Assembly (NCBI GenBank): GCA_030039005.1
Contig: JASHQT010000113.1
Coordinates: 1-29,244 of the forward strand
DNA length: 29,244 bases
Source of the DNA: Bryobacteraceae bacterium
GTDB taxonomy: Bacteria > Acidobacteriota > Terriglobia > Bryobacterales > Bryobacteraceae
Reading direction: 5' to 3'
The notes under the pieces are model-generated. The model was not told where the DNA came from. It saw only the letters and a list, made by a program, of their open reading frames with translations, and made no database searches. A program made the translations under genes and the position numbers. Each line of letters starts with the position of its first letter. Within the stretch, counting starts at the first letter, position 1. Shown here piece by piece: positions 1 through 8,252 of the stretch.

Positions 1-216
1 ACCTCGGTGAACGAAATCAATGCCCGCCGCGCGAGTGGGCATGGAACGGCGAAGGCGGAATACATCAAACTCGGTGAACTTGGGAACCCGGTGTTCAAGG
101 GCACGACCCATATGATGATGCTGGGCACGAACAACCTCGAAGTCGCCGACGTAATCCTGAACTGGGCGGATGAGAACATCCCGCCCAAGAACGGAAACGG
201 CAAGCACAAGAAGTAA
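1..216 (+). CDS. Exported esterase-713-like alpha/beta hydrolase, C-terminal fragment (cut by window start)
   Basis: The reading frame is open from base 1 (codons ACC TCG GTG...) to a TAA at 214-216, so this is the last 71 residues of a gene that begins outside the window. It carries the C-terminal catalytic-histidine segment THMMMLGTNNLEVADVILNW. By eye it matches the end of the next gene (1511-1726) at about 195 of 216 bases. Only four residues differ, and most base changes are silent. It is therefore the upstream member of a tandem pair, and both copies appear to have been kept under selection. The similarity continues about 25 bases past the stop codon. The internal ATG at base 7 is not a start. 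Function is inferred from the downstream copy. Confidence 0.85.
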   Translation, partial: TSVNEINARRASGHGTAKAEYIKLGELGNPVFKGTTHMMMLGTNNLEVADVILNWADENIPPKNGNGKHKK

Positions 217-415
217 TCAATCACATTCTCAAGGCATGGTTAGTTGAGTAGGGTGGGCTATCCTCACTTCACCGGCACCCTCCGCCGCAGTTCGACGGTG
301 ACGTGGACGGAGCCTTTCTGGCCGGTGGTCGAAACCGTCTATAAAGTGCACCTGGACGGAGGATATGATCTACAGAGGCAGCGTCGATCAATCGATCCGC
401 CGAAGGGGAGGTTCC

Positions 416-1726
416 ATGAGACTAGTTTGGCGTCTCTATCCCACGATTCTGCTATTTGCATCGTTGGGCAGCCCAGCTTCGCAAGAAGGTCCAAAAGTCA
501 AGAAATTCCTGACCAAGCCGCTGGTGATCGAAGATCAGGGTAGCTTTTTCATTGGTGGCGTGCCAAAGGTCACTTACCAGGCAACAGTGCCCCCACGTGG
601 CGCTGCCAATCAAGCGCCGATTCCCAATCAGATAACGATTGGTCAGATGTACGTGCAATTCGAGATTCCACAGAACAAGAAGCGCAACATGCCTCCGGTA
701 ATCATGGTGCACGGTTCTAGTCATACGGCGGCCTGCCTGGAGTCGACACCGGACGGGCGGGAAGGCTGGTATCCCTACTTTGTGCGCAAGGGCATTTCCA
801 CCTACCTAGTGGATCAAGCGGGACGCGGACGTTCCGGGTTCGACGAGTCCGTCATCCTTGAGGCCGCAGCCATGATCAAGAGCGGAGACATCGAGCACGG
901 CTTGCCCATGATTCCTCCGTTCGGCAGGATCACCGACAATGGCGCCTGGACTGCATGGTTCGGCCAACTAACGCCACCCGGTTCGACCATTCTCACGGGT
1001 AAGCTCATCCGGCACGGAGATCCTTCGAACGACGACCCTCGGCACACCGACGGTTATTTTCCGGCATATCCTCTCGCGGCCGTGGATGAGAACATAGTTG
1101 CCCGAACCGGAGCCATCGCTGAGGCGCCCGCTGGACCCAACAATTACTACGCTCTGGAGTACTACAAGCAGTTGGTTCCCAATGCGGAGGTGACGCTACC
1201 GGGCTCCACGTGCTCCACATGCGACCCCAAGGAGATCTCTCCGGCCAACACATGGACTCCGCAAGATCTCGCGCTGCTGGTCGAGAAGCTCGGCGGAGCG
1301 ATCGTGGCAACGCACTCTCAGTCGGGAATCATGGGGCATCACATGGCACGCATTCTGAAGGAGAGGGGGCATCTGGATTTGCTGAAAGGCTTGATTACCA
1401 TCGAGGGGTCCTGCTCCTTTCCAAACAGCGGTCTCACGGCTGAGGACTTCGACAATATTCCCTACCTTGCATTGAAGGGAGACTACACGGCCACCAGCGA
1501 AGTGTGCCAGACCTCGGTGAACGAGATCAATGCCCGCCGCGCGAGCGGGCATGGAACGGCCAAGGCGGACTACATCAAGCTCGCTGAACTCGGGAACCCG
1601 GTGTTCAAGGGCACGACGCACATGATGATGTTGGGCACGAACAACCTTGAAGTCGCGGATGTGATCCTGAACTGGGCGGAGGAGAACATCCCAGCTAAGA
1701 ACGGGAACGGCAAGCACAAGAAATGA
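416..1726 (+). CDS. Exported alpha/beta hydrolase, esterase-713-like
   Basis: This is a 436-residue alpha/beta hydrolase, probably a secreted carboxylesterase whose natural substrate is unknown. The start at 416 is chosen over the in-frame ATG at 365 because it has a good ribosome site (AAGGGGAGG) and begins a signal peptide (MRLVWRLYPTILLFASLG). Visible motifs are the oxyanion region VMVHGSSHT, the strand/turn VDQAGRGRSGFD, the nucleophile elbow THSQSG with Ser301, a probable acid Glu330 in TIEGSCS, and the catalytic His402 in THMMML. The HSQSG elbow, glutamate acid and HMMM...NNL.VAD.IL.W tail match what I recall of esterase 713 from Alcaligenes, which uses a Ser-His-Glu triad. Pairs of cysteines (CSTC near residue 265) are consistent with an exported, disulfide-containing protein. 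It is the second copy of a tandem duplication. Confidence 0.85.
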   Translation: MRLVWRLYPTILLFASLGSPASQEGPKVKKFLTKPLVIEDQGSFFIGGVPKVTYQATVPPRGAANQAPIPNQITIGQMYVQFEIPQNKKRNMPPVIMVHGSSHTAACLESTPDGREGWYPYFVRKGISTYLVDQAGRGRSGFDESVILEAAAMIKSGDIEHGLPMIPPFGRITDNGAWTAWFGQLTPPGSTILTGKLIRHGDPSNDDPRHTDGYFPAYPLAAVDENIVARTGAIAEAPAGPNNYYALEYYKQLVPNAEVTLPGSTCSTCDPKEISPANTWTPQDLALLVEKLGGAIVATHSQSGIMGHHMARILKERGHLDLLKGLITIEGSCSFPNSGLTAEDFDNIPYLALKGDYTATSEVCQTSVNEINARRASGHGTAKADYIKLAELGNPVFKGTTHMMMLGTNNLEVADVILNWAEENIPAKNGNGKHKK

Positions 1727-1852
1727 TCAATTGCGTTCTAAACGGTATGGCTCCGTGGGTTTATTCAGGACCTTGCCGTCAGGTGTGGGGCTCGGCGGAG
1801 GAAGAGCTAGTGACGGGGCGAGGGCGGAGCCGATGCCACTTCCGACAGCTTT

Positions 1853-2308
1853 CTATTCGCTCTCGATGTTAACCGCGTAGTAGGCTACCGTCTTGGTGGG
1901 GACTTCCTTGAACCAATGGGGCGTCTTTGCCGGAATCGTGATCACGTCGCCTTTGCTCAAGTGGTAGATCGTTCCGCCTTCGAGCGAAGGGGCACGCATT
2001 TGGTCCGGCGCTGTGCGCTTGGGGTCTACCATGGTCCCTCCCACTACCAGCGTCGCCTCGCCTTCTACCATGACGAACACGTGGTTGGTATGGTCGTGAT
2101 ATTCAACCGGGCCAGCTTCGCGGCGCTGTGCCAAGACCACGAGGCCCGGATCGTTGACGATTGGCCCGCCTTTAGACATCACTTCGGCGACCCTGTCATG
2201 GCCGACGTAGTGAACTGCCGCCGGAACACCGCTGCCGAAAGAAACCACAGCCGCGATGATCAAAACTGCTGTCGGAAACAATGTCTTTCGCTTCACGAGC
2301 ATCCTCAT
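1853..2308 (-). CDS. Exported single-domain cupin
   Basis: This 151-residue protein has a Sec-type signal peptide (hydrophobic stretch TAVLIIAAVVSFGSGVPA, about residues 13-30) and a cupin fold. Cupin motif 1 is HDHTNHVFVMVEGEA (residues 71-85) with metal-type histidines at 71, 73 and 76. Motif 2 is GDVITIPAKTPHWF (residues 120-133) with His131. A protein of this type binds a metal in a small beta barrel, and the substrate cannot be predicted. A GGAG ribosome site lies about seven bases before the ATG at 2308, and a second in-frame ATG two codons later is also possible. A TATAAT -10 box sits just upstream. The gene converges on the esterase and is divergent from the purine operon. Confidence 0.75.
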   Translation of the reverse strand: MRMLVKRKTLFPTAVLIIAAVVSFGSGVPAAVHYVGHDRVAEVMSKGGPIVNDPGLVVLAQRREAGPVEYHDHTNHVFVMVEGEATLVVGGTMVDPKRTAPDQMRAPSLEGGTIYHLSKGDVITIPAKTPHWFKEVPTKTVAYYAVNIESE

Positions 2309-2330
2309 AGATTTCTCCAGACCGGATTAC

Positions 2331-2336
2331 ATTATA
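2331..2336 (-). promoter_or_regulatory. Probable -10 box of the cupin gene
   Basis: On the minus strand this reads TATAAT, a perfect -10 hexamer, 22 bases upstream of the cupin start codon and just ahead of its GGAG ribosome site. No convincing -35 hexamer is visible 16-18 bases further upstream, so the assignment rests on the -10 box and its position. Confidence 0.4.
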
Positions 2337-2405
2337 GTCGCGGGATGAGCTCGCTCTCCTTGCGGCCGAACCAGTCCTCCCGGCCCTTCACCGAGTAATT
2401 AGTGG

Positions 2406-2420
2406 GCAATGAGACATTGC
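2406..2420. promoter_or_regulatory. Perfect inverted repeat, candidate operator
   Basis: GCAATG, spacer AGA, CATTGC forms a perfect dyad about 290 bases before xdhA and about 100 bases before the cupin start, next to an AT-rich stretch. The symmetry would suit a dimeric helix-turn-helix repressor. No regulator gene is present nearby to pair it with, so the role is a guess. Confidence 0.25.
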
Positions 2421-2708
2421 GTTCCAAAACGATCCTGTCAAAGCGGTCAATAATATATTCGCCGCCTGCCAAGGACACACGGCCCATCCCTCTTGCGCAA
2501 ACCAAAACCGGCGCGGGTGAAGCCGGTAGGTATGGATCCCTCTTCCAGCCGACAAGCGTCGCTTCTGTACGTTGCTATCCATCCCAGGTCCCAATCTCCA
2601 GTCGAATCTTGCAGAGCATGGACGCGGCGGCCTGATCGGGCGTACCATTTTGAGAGGACCGGAGCGCCCGCGTCGTCCTAGCCGGTATCATCAATATAAG
2701 GGCTCGAA

Positions 2709-4127
2709 ATGACGACTCCCGGCGCCGGATACCCAGCATTTTTGCTCAATAACCGGCGTGTTTTCCTGCGTGATACGGGTGTTCAAACCACGCTTCTGGA
2801 CTTGATTCGTGCGCAAGGCCTGACGGGCGCCAAGGAAGGTTGCGCGGAAGGCGAATGCGGCGCATGCACGGTGATCTTGGTCGCCGGATGCAATGCCGGA
2901 CCGCAAGCCGGATGCGAATATCGTGCCGTCAATAGCTGTTTGATGCTGGCGCCCATGGCCGCCGGGCACGAAATATTCACGGTGGAGGCTCTGGCCGCCG
3001 ATGGAAAACTTTCGGAGGTTCAGGAAGCCATGGCGAAGGGCGGCGGGTCGCAATGCGGTTACTGCACGCCGGGTTTTGTGATGAGTCTTTTTGCGGAGCA
3101 GTATCGACCGGGGCGAGCGGGCGCGTGCGATCCCGAGGCGCTGGGAGGAAATCTATGCCGCTGCACGGGGTATCGGCCCATTCGCGACGCCACGTCGTCG
3201 CTCGGCGCCCCGCCACCGGGAGCTTTTCTCGACCGCCTGTCGCGGCCGGCCCCGGCGCTGGGCGCGGTGGAGTACCAGAATTCCGCCGCACGATTCTCGC
3301 GTCCAGTCGTGCTCGAAGATTGTCTCACGATTCTGGCCGAGGATCCCGCAGCCCAATTGATCGCGGGCGGAACGGATCTGGTGGTCGAGTCGAATTTGCG
3401 AGCGCGTCGCTGGCGTCATTTGGTGAGCCTGGAGGCGATCGCCGAGCTGCGCGAATTTCGTGAAGACGAGAACTCCATCAGCATCGGCGCGGGTCTTCCG
3501 CTGAATGAGATCGCGCGGCTCTGGAGCGGCGCGCCGCGTGTGGTCCACGAGTGGTTGCGCCTGTTTGCATCGCCACCGCTTCGCAATCGCGCAACGCTCG
3601 GCGGGAATCTCGCCACCGCATCCCCGATTGGCGACGGAGCGCCTCTGTTGCTCGCGCTCGACGCCCAGTTGCATCTGGCGAGCCGGCGGGCGAGGCGCAC
3701 GATTCCGCTCCACTCATTTTTCACCGGGTACCGCCGCACAGTGCTGGGGTCCGATGAATTGATCGTGAGTGTGGAGATCCCGAAGCCCTTGCCTGAGTTC
3801 GTGCGTTTTTACAAGGTGGCGAAGAGGCGCACCGACGATATCAGCACCGTGGCGGCGGCGATGGGGATGAGTTGCGAGGGAGGCAGAGTAGTGCGCGCGC
3901 GCTTTGCATTCGGAGGCGCCGGACCGACACCGATGCGCGTCACGGCGGTGGAGGACGCAACTGTCGGCCGGCAGTGGAACGAAGCGGCCGTGGAGCGTGC
4001 GCAGGCTGCTATCGAGCATTCCATCAAGCCCATCAGCGACCATCGCGGGTCGGCCGAATACCGGCTCGCGGTTTCCAAAAGTCTGCTGGCGAAATTCCTA
4101 GGGGAACGCCGGGAGCCAGCGGCATGA
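2709..4127 (+). CDS. xdhA: Xanthine dehydrogenase, iron-sulfur/FAD subunit
   Basis: This 472-residue subunit carries the two [2Fe-2S] clusters and the FAD of a bipartite xanthine dehydrogenase. XdhA passes electrons from the molybdenum subunit to NAD+ during oxidation of hypoxanthine and xanthine to urate. The plant-type ferredoxin cluster ligands are Cys45, Cys50, Cys53 (GCAEGECGACT) and Cys77. The second cluster is bound by Cys116, Cys119, Cys150 and Cys152 (CGYCTPGF and CRCTGYRP). The FAD-binding domain shows AGGTDL (219-224) and ATLGGNLATASPIGD (295-309). Length and architecture match Rhodobacter-type XdhA. The stop codon overlaps the xdhB start (ATGA), as expected for coupled subunits. 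It is the first gene of the purine operon. Confidence 0.95.
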   Translation: MTTPGAGYPAFLLNNRRVFLRDTGVQTTLLDLIRAQGLTGAKEGCAEGECGACTVILVAGCNAGPQAGCEYRAVNSCLMLAPMAAGHEIFTVEALAADGKLSEVQEAMAKGGGSQCGYCTPGFVMSLFAEQYRPGRAGACDPEALGGNLCRCTGYRPIRDATSSLGAPPPGAFLDRLSRPAPALGAVEYQNSAARFSRPVVLEDCLTILAEDPAAQLIAGGTDLVVESNLRARRWRHLVSLEAIAELREFREDENSISIGAGLPLNEIARLWSGAPRVVHEWLRLFASPPLRNRATLGGNLATASPIGDGAPLLLALDAQLHLASRRARRTIPLHSFFTGYRRTVLGSDELIVSVEIPKPLPEFVRFYKVAKRRTDDISTVAAAMGMSCEGGRVVRARFAFGGAGPTPMRVTAVEDATVGRQWNEAAVERAQAAIEHSIKPISDHRGSAEYRLAVSKSLLAKFLGERREPAA

Positions 4128-6445
4128 AGGTAGCCGGACAGGCTGTTCCGCACGAGAGCGCGCGCGAGCACGTGACGGGTGAAGCTCTCTACACCGACGA
4201 TCTGATCGCGCGTTTCCCGCGGCTGCTGCATGCCTGGCCGGTGCTGGCGCCGCACGCCCACGCTCTGGTGAAGTCGGTGGACACCTCCGCGGCAATGTCG
4301 GAGCCTGGTGTCGCGACGGTCCTTACCGCTGAAGATGTGCCTGGCGAAGGCGATTCGGGATCCAATCGCCATGATGAGCCGCTGTTTCCGAACGAAGTGA
4401 TGTATCATAGCCAACCGGTGGTGTGGGTGCTGGGCGAGACGCTCGAAGCGGCGCAGCGGGGCGCGGCGCGAGTCGCCACGCAATACGAGCCGCTGCCCGC
4501 GATCCTCACCATCGACGATGCGATCCGCGCGTCGAGTTTTCATTCCGCTCCATTGCGCATCGCGCGCGGCGATGTTTCGGCCATCGACTCCAGCCCTCTG
4601 CGTTTTGAGGGCGAGCTGCGCATCGGCGGGCAGGAACATTTCTATCTCGAAACGCAATGTGCGATCGCCTGGATGGATGAAACGGGCGGCGTGGCGGCGC
4701 ATTCCTCTACGCAGCATCCCACAGAGACGCAGGAAGTGATCGCGCGCGTTCTGGGGATCCCGCGCAATAAAGTCACCGTCGAGTGTTTACGCATGGGCGG
4801 AGCGTTCGGCGGTAAAGAGGTGCAGGCGAATGTTTGGGCGGCGATCGCGGCGCTGGGAGCGTGGAAGACCGGCCGCCCGGTGCGGGCGCGTCTTACGCGC
4901 GCTCTCGACTTCGCGCTCACCGGCAAGCGCCATCCGTTTCTCGCGCGCTACGCCGCCGGGTTCACGCGGGATGCACGTCTGGAGGGCGTGCGCATCGCGC
5001 TCTATTCCGACGGCGGCTGGAGCCTGGATTTATCGGAGCCGGTTCTGGCGCGTGCCATGTTCCACTGCGACAACGCGTACTTGTTGCGGGCGGTGGAGCT
5101 GACCGGTTTGATCTGCCGCACGCACAAGACCTCGCAGACCGCATTTCGCGGATTCGGCGGACCGCAGGGTATGCTGGTGATCGAAGAGATCCTAGACCAG
5201 GCCGCTCGCCGGCTGGGCTTGCCGGCCGAAATTGTCCGGGAACGCAATTTCTATCGCGCCGGCGATACCACGCATTATGGTCAAGCGGTGAAGCATGCAG
5301 AGCGCATCGAGAGCATCTGGCTCCGGCTCAAGAAATCGAGCGAATTCGACCAGCGGCGCGAGGAGATCCGAAGCTCCAATGAGGAGCATGCGCACTCCAA
5401 GCGCGGGATCGCCATTACGCCCGTGAAGTTCGGCATCTCGTTCACCGCGACATTCTTCAATCAGGCCGGTGCGCTGGTGCTGGTCTATCGCGACGGCAGC
5501 GTGCAGGTCAATCACGGCGGCACGGAGATGGGGCAAGGGCTGTACACGAAGATCCAGCAGATCGCGGCGGAGAGCCTGGGGCTTGCGCTCGACAGCGTGC
5601 GCGTGATGCCCACCCGTACCGACAAGATTGCGAACACATCGGCAACCGCAGCGTCGGCGGGCGCCGATTTAAACGGCGCAGCCGTGGCCAATGCCTGCGC
5701 CGAGATTCGTGGACGGCTGGCGGAGGTGGCCGCGGGAATGTTCGGTTGCGATGCCGGCGCCGTGCGGTTTGCGGGAGGGTCGGTTTTCGCCGCCGGCACG
5801 GAGCAGCCGGCCATTCCCTTCGCGAAGATATGCGAAGCCACCTATCGCCAGCGGGTGCCGCTCTTCGCGCAGGGTTATTATCGAACGCCCGACATCTATT
5901 ACGATCCCAAGACCCTTCAGGGCACGCCGTTTCATTACTTTGTCTACGGCGCGGCGGTTTCCGAAGTGGAGGTAGATGCGTTTACGGGCGAGTACCGCAT
6001 TCTGCGAACCGACATTCTCGAAGACGTGGGTGACTCGGTTTCCCCCCTCGTCGATCGCGGCCAGATCGAGGGAGGATTCATTCAAGGCGTTGGATGGTTG
6101 ACGCTGGAAGAGCTGGTGTGGGATTCGAGCGGCCGTTTAGCTACCGCGGGAGCGTCCACATATAAGCTGCCGTCGTGGACGGAACTCCCCGGCGAGTTCC
6201 ACGTAGATTTTCTGGAGCGCGCCGCGGAGCCTGGCACGATTTTCGGCAGCAAGGCCGTCGGCGAACCGCCGTTGATGCTGGCCATTTCCGTCCGTGAAGC
6301 GATCCGCGATGCGATCGCCGCGTTTGGAGCCTGTGGTCCCGTGGCACTGGAAAGTCCCGCTACTCCGGAGCGCGTCTTCTTCGCGATTCAGCGCGCGCGG
6401 GCGGAGCGGGAAGCCGATGTCGCTTCGGTTGGTGCCATCCGGTGA
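4124..6445 (+). CDS. xdhB: Xanthine dehydrogenase, molybdenum-binding subunit
   Basis: This 773-residue subunit binds the molybdenum cofactor and the purine. The frame stays open upstream to 3872, but the ATG at 4124 overlaps the xdhA stop and fits the family's N-terminus, so the longer form is rejected. Key motifs are QEHFYLE (170-176), GGAFGGKE (225-232), FRGFGGPQG (341-349), GGTEMGQG (465-472) and the active-site loop KAVGEPP with Glu714. Glu232, and Arg310 in LARAMFH, fall at the positions of the purine-binding Glu232 and Arg310 that I recall for Rhodobacter capsulatus XdhB. This favours a true xanthine dehydrogenase over a general aldehyde oxidase. No xdhC cofactor-insertion gene follows. 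It overlaps guaD by GTGA. Confidence 0.95.
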   Translation: MKVAGQAVPHESAREHVTGEALYTDDLIARFPRLLHAWPVLAPHAHALVKSVDTSAAMSEPGVATVLTAEDVPGEGDSGSNRHDEPLFPNEVMYHSQPVVWVLGETLEAAQRGAARVATQYEPLPAILTIDDAIRASSFHSAPLRIARGDVSAIDSSPLRFEGELRIGGQEHFYLETQCAIAWMDETGGVAAHSSTQHPTETQEVIARVLGIPRNKVTVECLRMGGAFGGKEVQANVWAAIAALGAWKTGRPVRARLTRALDFALTGKRHPFLARYAAGFTRDARLEGVRIALYSDGGWSLDLSEPVLARAMFHCDNAYLLRAVELTGLICRTHKTSQTAFRGFGGPQGMLVIEEILDQAARRLGLPAEIVRERNFYRAGDTTHYGQAVKHAERIESIWLRLKKSSEFDQRREEIRSSNEEHAHSKRGIAITPVKFGISFTATFFNQAGALVLVYRDGSVQVNHGGTEMGQGLYTKIQQIAAESLGLALDSVRVMPTRTDKIANTSATAASAGADLNGAAVANACAEIRGRLAEVAAGMFGCDAGAVRFAGGSVFAAGTEQPAIPFAKICEATYRQRVPLFAQGYYRTPDIYYDPKTLQGTPFHYFVYGAAVSEVEVDAFTGEYRILRTDILEDVGDSVSPLVDRGQIEGGFIQGVGWLTLEELVWDSSGRLATAGASTYKLPSWTELPGEFHVDFLERAAEPGTIFGSKAVGEPPLMLAISVREAIRDAIAAFGACGPVALESPATPERVFFAIQRARAEREADVASVGAIR

Positions 6446-7761
6446 ATCCTTCGTCGGCAGGGGAACTGCTGCGCGCGCCTCTGTTTCACACGCCGCGCAA
6501 TCCGTTTCAAGACGCGAATGCACTGGAATGCTACGCCGATGGCGGCCTATGGATTCGCGACGGGCGGATCGCCGGTACAGGCGATTATGCGAGTCTTCGC
6601 GACGCACATCCAGATGTTCCCACCGTGGATTTGCGCGGCGGATTTCTGCTGCCGGGCTTCGTCGACACCCATACGCATTTCCCGCAGTTGCGCGTGCTCG
6701 GCGGACTGGGCCGCTCCCTGCTCGATTGGCTCGAACACTGTGCGCTCCCGGAAGAGGCGCGCATGGCCGATCATGTCTACGCTTGTCGCGTGGCGCGCGA
6801 GTTCGTCCACGCGTTGGTATCGCACGGGACGACGACGGCCTTGGTTTTTGGTGCGCACTTCGCCCCCGCAACGGCAGCGCTGTTTGAAGCGGCCGCGGCC
6901 GCGGGGCTGCGGATTGCGTCCGGGCAGGTGCTTTCCGATCGCCGGTTACGTCCGGAACTGCATCAGACGCCGGAGCGCGCCTATCGCGAGAGTAGCCTCC
7001 TGATTGAGCGCTTCCACCGTCGCGGGCGCCTGCTCTATGCCGTTACGCCGCGCTTCGCGCTATCGGCTTCCGAGGCCATGCTGGAGGTGTGCCAGACGCT
7101 GCTTTCCGAGAATGAGGATCTCCTGTTTCACACTCATCTCAATGAAAATGCCGACGAGATCGCCGAAGTGCACCGCCTGTTTCCATGGGCTTTGGACTAC
7201 CTGGCAGTCTACGAACGCTTCGGCCTGGCGCGGAGGCGCGCGGTGATGGCGCACAACGTCCATCCCACCGATTCGGAATTGCAGCGATTAGCCGCCGGCG
7301 CAATCTCCGTTGCGCATTGCCCATCGAGCAACGCCGCTCTCGGCAGCGGCCTGTTCTCATGGCGGCGTCATGTCCAGGCAGGCGTGCATTGCTCGCTAGG
7401 GACTGATGTGGGCGGTGGGACCGGGTTCGGGATGCTCAAGGAGGCGCTGCAGGCTTATTTGCTGCAAAGGATCGCGCCCCATGGAATGCTGCTCGAGCCC
7501 GGCCATTTGCTATACCTGGCCACGCTGGCCGGCGCCGAGGCTCTGGGTCTGGACGAAGAGATCGGAGATCTTCGCGCCGGAAAATCGGCAGATTTCCTCT
7601 ACTTGCGTCCGCCGGCCGCCAGCCCCTTGGCAGCCGTTCTCGAGCGCGAACAAGGCTCCGAGCAGATGCTCGCGGCCATCCTCACGCTGGCCGGCTCCGA
7701 AAGCGTGCGCGAGGTGCGGGTGGCTGGCTCGATCGTCTATGCAGCATCGGAGGCGGCATGA
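6442..7761 (+). CDS. guaD: Guanine deaminase
   Basis: This 439-residue amidohydrolase-superfamily enzyme converts guanine to xanthine plus ammonia and so feeds the adjacent xanthine dehydrogenase. The family signature PGFVDTHTHFPQ (residues 71-82) supplies the metal ligands His77 and His79. Further ligands are visible in FHTHLNEN (229-236), MAHNVHP with His271, and GTDVGGGTG with Asp322. The guanine-deaminase segment HCPSSN is at 292-297. It begins with GTG at 6442, overlapping the xdhB stop as GTGA, and ends by overlapping the next gene as ATGA. Length is typical for bacterial GuaD. Generic chlorohydrolases are the nearest alternative, but the HFPQ signature argues against them. Confidence 0.92.
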   Translation: MNPSSAGELLRAPLFHTPRNPFQDANALECYADGGLWIRDGRIAGTGDYASLRDAHPDVPTVDLRGGFLLPGFVDTHTHFPQLRVLGGLGRSLLDWLEHCALPEEARMADHVYACRVAREFVHALVSHGTTTALVFGAHFAPATAALFEAAAAAGLRIASGQVLSDRRLRPELHQTPERAYRESSLLIERFHRRGRLLYAVTPRFALSASEAMLEVCQTLLSENEDLLFHTHLNENADEIAEVHRLFPWALDYLAVYERFGLARRRAVMAHNVHPTDSELQRLAAGAISVAHCPSSNAALGSGLFSWRRHVQAGVHCSLGTDVGGGTGFGMLKEALQAYLLQRIAPHGMLLEPGHLLYLATLAGAEALGLDEEIGDLRAGKSADFLYLRPPAASPLAAVLEREQGSEQMLAAILTLAGSESVREVRVAGSIVYAASEAA

Positions 7762-8252
7762 CGATGGGTGAACTCAACGCCATGGATCAATCCCGTTTCG
7801 TCGCCGCGGTCGGCTGGGTCTTCGAGCATTCGCCTTGGGTGGCGGAGCGCGCCTTCGCCGCGCGGCCGTTCGCGACTCTGGATGCGTTGCACGCAGCGAT
7901 GTGGGAACAGGTGGAGCGCGCCACGCGCGCGGAATGTCTGGCGCTGCTTCAGGCTCATCCAGACCTCGGCACTCGCGCGCGAGTGAGCGAGGCTTCGAGC
8001 CGCGAACAATCGGTCGCGGGCCTCGATAGCTTGACCGCGGACGAATTCAAGCAATTGCACCAACTGAACGCAGACTACCGCTGGCGATTCGGGTTCCCGT
8101 TTTTGCAGGCGGTGAAAGGCAGTACCAAGTACGACATATTGCGGGAGCTTCAGCGGAGAATCAACAATTCGCCCGAACAGGAATACGGCGACGCGATGCG
8201 GCAGGTGTATCGCATCGCGCGGTTCCGGTTGGAGGGGCTGATCGAATCGTGA
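7758..8252 (+). CDS. uraD: OHCU decarboxylase
   Basis: This 164-residue protein is 2-oxo-4-hydroxy-4-carboxy-5-ureidoimidazoline decarboxylase. It makes (S)-allantoin stereospecifically from the product of hydroxyisourate hydrolase. Recognisable family features are FVAAVGWVFEHSPWVAERAF (14-33), the catalytic-histidine segment LLQAHPDLG with His67, SSREQ (80-84), and the LNADYRWRFGFPF block (103-115). It starts at an ATG that overlaps the guaD stop (ATGA). ATGs two and eight codons later are also possible starts, and the family's homology begins around the latter. In some bacteria this domain is fused to urate oxidase; here the two are separate, overlapping genes (GTGA). Confidence 0.9.
   Translation: MTMGELNAMDQSRFVAAVGWVFEHSPWVAERAFAARPFATLDALHAAMWEQVERATRAECLALLQAHPDLGTRARVSEASSREQSVAGLDSLTADEFKQLHQLNADYRWRFGFPFLQAVKGSTKYDILRELQRRINNSPEQEYGDAMRQVYRIARFRLEGLIES

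Larger units (their letters stand above)
2309..2708. other. Intergenic region between cupin and purine operon
   Basis: About 400 bases hold no convincing gene in any frame. This is the only sizeable upstream region for the ten-gene purine operon, so its promoter and control sites should lie here. Visible elements are a perfect 6-bp inverted repeat GCAATG-AGA-CATTGC (2406-2420), a direct repeat of GTCAA nine bases apart (2437-2441 and 2446-2450), and the AT-rich stretch TAATATAT right after it (2451-2458). The start of xdhA at 2709 has only a modest ribosome site (AAGGG). No riboswitch-like fold was recognised by eye. Confidence 0.5.

Noticed and set aside
244..543. Open frame overlapping the start of the esterase
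   Set aside because: It runs mostly inside the esterase gene in another frame and has no ribosome site or recognisable domain.
1749..1832. GGCTCCG and CGGAGCC as a possible terminator between esterase and cupin genes
   Set aside because: The arms are about 70 bases apart with no T-run, so a terminator hairpin is not supported.
3872..4123. Upstream extension of the xdhB frame inside xdhA
   Set aside because: The ATG at 4124 overlaps the xdhA stop and gives the family N-terminus; the extension is low-complexity shadow sequence.
3809..4717. Long (302-codon) minus-strand open frame across the xdhA/xdhB junction
   Set aside because: It lies fully antisense to two well-identified subunits, is rich in Arg and His with no family resemblance, and is explained by the high GC at third positions.
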